Assembly: GCA_014729315.1 (NCBI GenBank)
Contig: WJKD01000321.1
Span: 1-8,536, forward strand
Length of the DNA stretch: 8,536 nucleotides
Direction: 5' to 3'
From: Promethearchaeota archaeon
GTDB taxonomy: Archaea > Asgardarchaeota > Lokiarchaeia > Sigynarchaeales > SOKP01
This document shows, one piece after another, positions 5,474 through 8,536 of this stretch. The notes under the pieces were generated by a model. It was given only the letters and a program-made list of their open reading frames with translations, did not search any database and had not been told where the DNA came from. A program made the position numbers and the translations under genes. Numbering within the stretch: the stretch's first letter is position 1; every line of letters starts with the position of its first letter.

Positions 5474-5498
5474 TTCAAATACCTTCGTCCCCACTTTT
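5466..5498 (+). repeat. tRNA-Trp 3'-end fragment, copy 2 (att-like or breakpoint)
   Basis: TTCAAATACCTTCGTCCCC continues into ACTTTT (5474-5498) and matches the end of tRNA-Trp in 24 of 25 bases. Immediately before it, overlapping by one base, CAAATCCCTTC (5466-5476) repeats tRNA bases 3961-3971 exactly. No D arm or anticodon arm is present, so it is a fragment and not a gene. It stands at the junction of the two TA units, as expected for an attachment-site duplicate or a tandem-duplication breakpoint. Confidence 0.85.
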
Positions 5499-5578
5499 TT
5501 ATATGCTTCTCACTGGGATTCAATTCAATTTTTTATAATAGCACTAAATTTATTTGGTGATCAAGTCACTTGGTGATT

Positions 5579-5863
5579 ATGGCCACTATAAGATTTGATA
5601 AACAAGATGAACTGGATGAACTTATTGCTCGTATATATCTTGACACACAAAAGAAATTATCAAAAAAAGAGCTTTTAGAAATCATTTTCGAATTAGGTAT
5701 AAAAGATTATCACGCACTCTTGAAAAAAATTCAAACTAAAGATGAATCTAATTCAAAAGATTTAAGAGAAGAATTTATTAATAAATTTTCAGGAATCATT
5801 TCCGTATCAAATCCAGACGATATCAATCCAAAATCCATTTGGGAGAAAAAAGTTGAGGATTAA
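5579..5863 (+). CDS. vapB: VapB-like antitoxin, copy B
   Basis: This 94-residue protein has a ribbon-helix-helix layout: strand ATIRFD (2-7), helix QDELDELIARIYLDT (9-23), helix SKKELLEIIFELGIKDYHALL (28-48). A VapB-type C-terminal tail follows (GIISVSNPDDINPKSIWEKK). It should bind and inhibit the PIN toxin encoded next and repress the operon. ATG 5579 is preferred over the in-frame TTG 5570 and GTG 5573 because it aligns exactly with the ATG of copy A. GGTGAT occurs at 5555 and 5572. TATAATA at 5534-5540 could be the TATA box. The stop is separated from the vapC ATG by one base, a typical TA operon. It is more regular in its DNA-binding strand than copy A. Confidence 0.82.
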   Translation: MATIRFDKQDELDELIARIYLDTQKKLSKKELLEIIFELGIKDYHALLKKIQTKDESNSKDLREEFINKFSGIISVSNPDDINPKSIWEKKVED

Positions 5864-5864
5864 G

Positions 5865-6308
5865 ATGACAATTTACTTTGTAGATACAAATACTTTATGG
5901 TGGTATTTGGTCAGGAATTCAAAAAATCATCATCAAGTTAAAACCTACCTCGATAGACTTATAAGTGACACTCAAAATTCATTTGTCTTTAACGAATTTG
6001 TCATGATTGAATTATTCCACTTATTAATAAAAAGAAAAGGAAAGCAAGGTTTTAACGTCTCATCATCAATATTAAATGGAAATTAGCCGTTTTTCAAGAT
6101 CAAATATGATTTACTTCAGATCTCTGATTTAGATGGAGTTTTAACTATTTTATACAAGTTTGGAACTAATAGTTCACTTGGTGGGAGAGATTCGACTATA
6201 ATTTACTCGATGAAAATTCATAAAATTGAAAATCTTATAACTAATGATAAGGGATTTGAGGATATTAATTCAATCATTGTTCACAATCCGCTTTCTCTTA
6301 ATTTATAA
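5865..6308 (+). pseudogene. vapC: VapC-like PIN-domain toxin interrupted by one in-frame TAG
   Basis: The single frame from ATG 5865 to TAA 6308 spans 147 codons, the normal PIN toxin length, and is broken only by TAG at codon 74 (6084-6086). All four PIN acidic residues are present: D7 (YFVDTN), E49 (VMIELFHLL), D109 (GGRDSTIIYSMK) and D128 (ITNDKGF). The protein ends in IIVHNPLSLNL, as PIN toxins often do (strand then NP). PIN toxins are Mg-dependent ribonucleases that cut tRNA or rRNA. Translation is probably helped by GAGG at 5855-5858, inside the end of the antitoxin. The TAG could come from TGG by one change. It would yield a 73-residue fragment lacking D109 and D128, hence inactive, unless read through. 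TAG is the normal stop of at least two other genes here, so a simple nonsense mutation is the likeliest explanation. Confidence 0.85.
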
Positions 6309-6383
6309 TTTGATTTGTCATGAGATTTTAACTAGAATAAGAAATGAAATTTTGAGGGCTATATTTTTATTCAATACGAAGCG

Positions 6384-6594
6384 AGAAAACCAAATCTTAT
6401 TTTCGAGTATATTTCTCCAGAAAATTTCAAACAAAGTTCAAGATTGATCTTTTCATAGTAATCGATCTCTTCTTGTAGTTCCTCAACAGCAATGGGGTAA
6501 AAATAAATTTAATTTTTTGTTCCACTTTCAGATTTTTTAAAAGACGATTTCACCCGAAATTGTCGTAAATTTACCCGCTTCAATTTATGTATTA
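6384..6594 (-). pseudogene. Decayed copy of the RelE/ParE toxin-antitoxin pair
   Basis: The plus-strand sequence aligns with about 4730-4935, which covers the first third of the toxin, its junction with the antitoxin and the last part of the antitoxin. Matching stretches include TCTTCTTGTAGTTCCT (with one mismatch against 4816-4831), TTTCTCC-x-GAAAAT and TCACCCGAAATTGTC. The toxin start codon has been lost (CAT on the plus strand has become AAT), stops occur in frame (for example after GEIYSKIRFGFLASY), and the N-terminal half of the antitoxin is missing. It makes no product. It shows that copy B once held the same divergent pair as copy A. Similarity may continue weakly to the left as far as about 6320. 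Confidence 0.75.
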
Positions 6595-6639
6595 GAATAA
6601 ATAATACACAAAATTATATTTGGAAATATTAATCTAAGA

Positions 6640-6815
6640 ATGCCTTCGCAGATTTATCATTAGCATGTTTAGGAATAAGTATTACTTGTACATTCGTTCT
6701 ATGTCTTTTTTCGGATTGATAGATTAATCAAATATTATTGCATTGTAAATAATTGAATTATTATTCAAGAAACATTATCTTATTTTCTGAAAACAGAAAA
6801 CATAAATAAAGAAAC
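6640..6815. repeat. TA-island spacer repeat, copy B
   Basis: Second copy of the spacer at 5275-5473. It holds the 25-base identical block (6786-6810, TCTGAAAACAGAAAACATAA onward) and the near-palindrome at 6753-6768. Similarity ends at ACAACCC (about 6813-6819), at the point where copy A enters the tRNA fragment (ACAAATCCC). This marks the right end of the duplicated unit. Together with the remnant at 6384-6594 it fills the gap between vapC and the STAS-like gene, and no other gene is seen there. Confidence 0.75.
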
Positions 6816-6858
6816 AACCCACATTATAGTATTAATCGACTCAATCGTTATTTGGATA

Positions 6859-7236
6859 ATGTATAAGATCGAAAAAATTGGTGAGAATGTCTTTTATTGT
6901 AAAGGATTAGGCAATTTTCCACCTTCTGTCGCTAAACGATTTTCCGAAGAGTTTCTTGGTATCATCGAAGAATTAGAAAATTATTCCGTGATAATCGATA
7001 CACTTTCGATGGATTTTTTAAAATTAGATTCACTTGAAATCCTTCTTGATTTGTTGGAGAAAAGTAAAAGCAGATTAGTCCGATCGGCGTTTATAATTTC
7101 TAATAATCCACCCTTAAGTAAAGAAATAAAATATCTTTTAGAAAATTCGTATACTCTAAAAAGAAAGATCGTTGAAAATTACGATGACGCTAAAAAATGG
7201 GTTGAGATCGACGAGATTATTATTCAACGGGACTAG
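6859..7236 (+). CDS. STAS-like (SpoIIAA-like) small protein
   Basis: This 125-residue soluble protein has an alternating strand/helix pattern. N-terminal strands IEKIGENVFYCKGLG (4-18) precede a helix (23-40). The segment VIIDTLSMDFLKLDSLEILLDLLEK (44-68) resembles the STAS signature, a strand ending in Asp followed by a loop with D-S before a helix. S58 takes the place of the serine phosphorylated in anti-sigma-factor antagonists. Then come strand SAFIISNNPP (76-85), a helix, and a C-terminal YDDAKKWVEI (108-117) similar to the Ala-Trp end of SpoIIAA-like proteins. STAS-like domains bind small molecules or partner proteins. The assignment comes from pattern only. The gene begins just right of the TA island, has no obvious Shine-Dalgarno sequence, and ends in TAG. 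Confidence 0.6.
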   Translation: MYKIEKIGENVFYCKGLGNFPPSVAKRFSEEFLGIIEELENYSVIIDTLSMDFLKLDSLEILLDLLEKSKSRLVRSAFIISNNPPLSKEIKYLLENSYTLKRKIVENYDDAKKWVEIDEIIIQRD

Positions 7237-7292
7237 CTTGAGTTTTTGTGTTTTAATATCTTATTAAGCCTTAAAAAGGAAAAAAGATCTAT

Positions 7293-7319
7293 GAAAATAT
7301 CGATTTTCTAATTTTTTTT
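7293..7319 (+). terminator. Hairpin plus T-tract after the STAS-like gene
   Basis: GAAAAT (7293-7298) and ATTTTC (7303-7308) form a six-base-pair stem with loop ATCG. TAA and eight T residues (7312-7319) follow. Archaeal termination relies mainly on the T-tract. It lies 56 bases past the stop codon. Confidence 0.5.
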
Positions 7320-7362
7320 GAAATAATTAATAGAATAAAGATACAAGAATAGAAGATATGAT

Positions 7363-7370
7363 AAAAAAAA
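7363..7370 (-). terminator. T-tract after the 318-residue gene
   Basis: Eight consecutive A on the plus strand give eight T on the minus strand, about 35 bases beyond the stop codon at 7405. Suitable for archaeal T-tract termination of the leftward operon, opposing the terminator of the convergent gene. Confidence 0.4.
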
Positions 7371-7404
7371 TAAGAATTTGTTAAAAATTTTTAATTTCAA
7401 TAGG

Positions 7405-8361
7405 CTATTTCTTAGTTTTTAGGGTAGCGTTACAATATCTACAATGTTTGCTATTCTCCTCGTTAACCTCCCCGCACTCGTCGCACTCAATCCCATCGCT
7501 AAACCTTTTTCCTAAGACTAATTTTTCGCCGCATTTTTCGCAGAAATTCCCGCCTAACGCAGTTTTAACCCCGCATTTAGGGCACTTCATCAAGTTGTCT
7601 AAGACCATTTGTACGGGTGATTTCTTCTTTTTCTGATATATGGAAACGATGATGAGCGTGATCAGCGCCGCAATCGCAAAGGGAACGATAATTAAAATTC
7701 CTTGGGTTGCGTAAACGTTTAAATCACTTGCAAAGATAATAGTTACTCCAATCAAGGCGATAAAGATAAACCCTTTTTTACCAATATTGTTCACCGTGGT
7801 CGATATCGCTTTTTCTCGTCGTTCGATAATCGTCAAAGGATTCTCGTTTTTGACTTCTGCTTTTTGCAGCTCTTCCGCTTGGTTTGAAACTTGTCTAAGT
7901 GTCGACCAGGTTAATAGCAATATAGACGAAAAGAAGGTTGTCGCAACTGTCGTTAACGCTCGAGGGATTATAAATCCACTTATATCGTAAGATTGTTGAT
8001 TCACCCGCACTCTCCACCACGCAATTGTTTCTCCTGTTAAAAATATCGCTAGAATAAAGATAAATATTGATAAACTCACTCCGATAAGAATTAATTTGTC
8101 TTTTCTAGCGACTTCTGTTTCTCCCGATCTCAAAAATTTTTCTACTTGTTTAGCTGAGAGAAAAACCCATAAGAAGATCGAGACCAAGAAAGCTCCGCCA
8201 AAAAATACCATCGCAACTTCTGTGGCTTGGAGAAAGAAAAATATCAGCGCTAATACCGTAAATGCGATGATTCCTACGAATGTAATGGCTAATATAATTA
8301 ATGACTTACCTTTAATTTCCGCCATACCAAAGAGATTGATTGATTTGTCGTCGACGCTCAT
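7405..8361 (-). CDS. Six-span membrane protein with two C-terminal zinc ribbons (318 residues)
   Basis: Hydrophobic segments lie near residues 20-44, 48-69, 88-110, 131-152, 197-213 and 219-241. A charged, probably helical cytoplasmic stretch (about 155-196) lies between segments 4 and 5. The C-terminus has two zinc-binding modules: C260/C263 with C274/C277 (CPKCG...CEKCG) and C293/C296 with C307/C310 (CDECG...CRYC), a double zinc ribbon expected in the cytoplasm. No enzyme motif was recognised. Proteins with membrane spans and terminal zinc ribbons are frequent in archaea and mostly uncharacterised. The ATG overlaps the TGA of the upstream small membrane gene (ATGA), indicating a coupled operon. 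The stop is TAG. Its codons contain more G and C than the TA island, consistent with a long-resident gene. Confidence 0.85.
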   Translation of the reverse strand: MSVDDKSINLFGMAEIKGKSLIILAITFVGIIAFTVLALIFFFLQATEVAMVFFGGAFLVSIFLWVFLSAKQVEKFLRSGETEVARKDKLILIGVSLSIFIFILAIFLTGETIAWWRVRVNQQSYDISGFIIPRALTTVATTFFSSILLLTWSTLRQVSNQAEELQKAEVKNENPLTIIERREKAISTTVNNIGKKGFIFIALIGVTIIFASDLNVYATQGILIIVPFAIAALITLIIVSIYQKKKKSPVQMVLDNLMKCPKCGVKTALGGNFCEKCGEKLVLGKRFSDGIECDECGEVNEENSKHCRYCNATLKTKK

Positions 8362-8528
8362 TTTTTACCCACACCTTTCGTCTTTTTATTATTCATAGAT
8401 TTCTTTAACGCTGTGTAAATCTCCTGTTCGGGACTTTTTCGGCTCATAATAAACGCGTATCCTACTCCAGAAACTACTCCTCCAATTAGCGAAGCTACAA
8501 GAATTGCCGTTTGTTGTGTTGGATTCAT
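8358..8528 (-). CDS. Small single-span membrane protein (56 residues or longer)
   Basis: From ATG 8528-8526 the minus strand encodes MNPTQQTAILVASLIGGVVS and onward: one hydrophobic segment (about residues 8-29) with G-x-x-x-G-type spacing (GGVVSGVG), then a basic cytoplasmic tail (SRKSPEQEIYTALKKS...KKTKGVGKK). The frame stays open to the right edge (codons TGG GAG precede the ATG), so the true start may lie outside the window. The GGGAG before the ATG is too close to act as a Shine-Dalgarno sequence for it. The TGA overlaps the ATG of the 318-residue membrane/zinc-ribbon gene, suggesting that the two proteins are made together and perhaps associate in the membrane. The family is not recognised. 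Confidence 0.7.
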   Translation of the reverse strand: MNPTQQTAILVASLIGGVVSGVGYAFIMSRKSPEQEIYTALKKSMNNKKTKGVGKK

Positions 8529-8536
8529 CTCCCATA

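Noticed and set aside
5466..5498. A second tRNA gene at the repeat
   Set aside because: Only the T loop and acceptor strand are present. There is no D arm, anticodon arm or 5' acceptor strand.
6244..6447. Plus-strand 67-codon open frame
   Set aside because: It overlaps the end of vapC in another frame and runs into the antisense of the RelE/ParE remnant. Both are better explained otherwise.
7448..8398. Three plus-strand open frames opposite the 318-residue gene
   Set aside because: Antisense shadows of a gene with clear membrane segments and zinc ribbons.

Overview
This is an AT-rich archaeal chromosome segment. The archaeal assignment rests on a stand-alone ribosomal protein eS30, a tRNA-Trp with an intron at the canonical 37/38 position bounded by a bulge-helix-bulge and no encoded CCA, TATA-box-like promoters, and several small zinc-ribbon and membrane proteins. 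The set of TPR, zinc-ribbon and STAS-like proteins would fit an Asgard-type archaeon (Promethearchaeota), but that is only an impression. No phylogenetic marker was compared.

Left part (1-3552). A TPR-like helical-repeat gene runs in from the left edge and converges on eS30 (minus strand, 884-1087). eS30 appears to start at a non-AUG codon (ATT). Two plus-strand zinc-ribbon genes follow: a 58-residue one, and a 167-residue membrane-anchored one with three zinc ribbons. Next come two tandem minus-strand paralogues of an unrecognised multi-pass membrane protein. They align without gaps over 184 residues and both appear to start at TTG.

Centre (3843-6815). tRNA-Trp is followed by an island of toxin-antitoxin (TA) genes arranged as two tandem, diverged copies of one ancestral unit of about 1.4 kb. 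The unit was: tRNA-Trp 3' end, VapB-like antitoxin, VapC-like PIN toxin, then a RelE/ParE toxin and its antitoxin on the opposite strand, then a spacer with a palindrome. Copy A (about 3959-5473) keeps VapB and an intact RelE/antitoxin pair but has only a stub of VapC. Copy B (about 5474-6815) keeps VapB and an almost complete VapC with one in-frame TAG, while its RelE/antitoxin pair is a decayed remnant. A 25-base copy of the tRNA 3' end (24/25 matches) marks the junction between the copies. This looks like an attachment-site repeat or a tandem-duplication breakpoint. No integrase is visible in the window.

Right part (6859-8536). A small STAS-like protein is followed by a hairpin plus T-tract. 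It converges on a minus-strand pair with overlapping stop and start codons: a small single-span membrane protein reaching close to the right edge, and a 318-residue protein with six membrane segments and two C-terminal zinc ribbons. The window joins informational genes (eS30, tRNA-Trp), membrane and zinc-ribbon proteins of unknown role, and a decaying TA island beside a tRNA.
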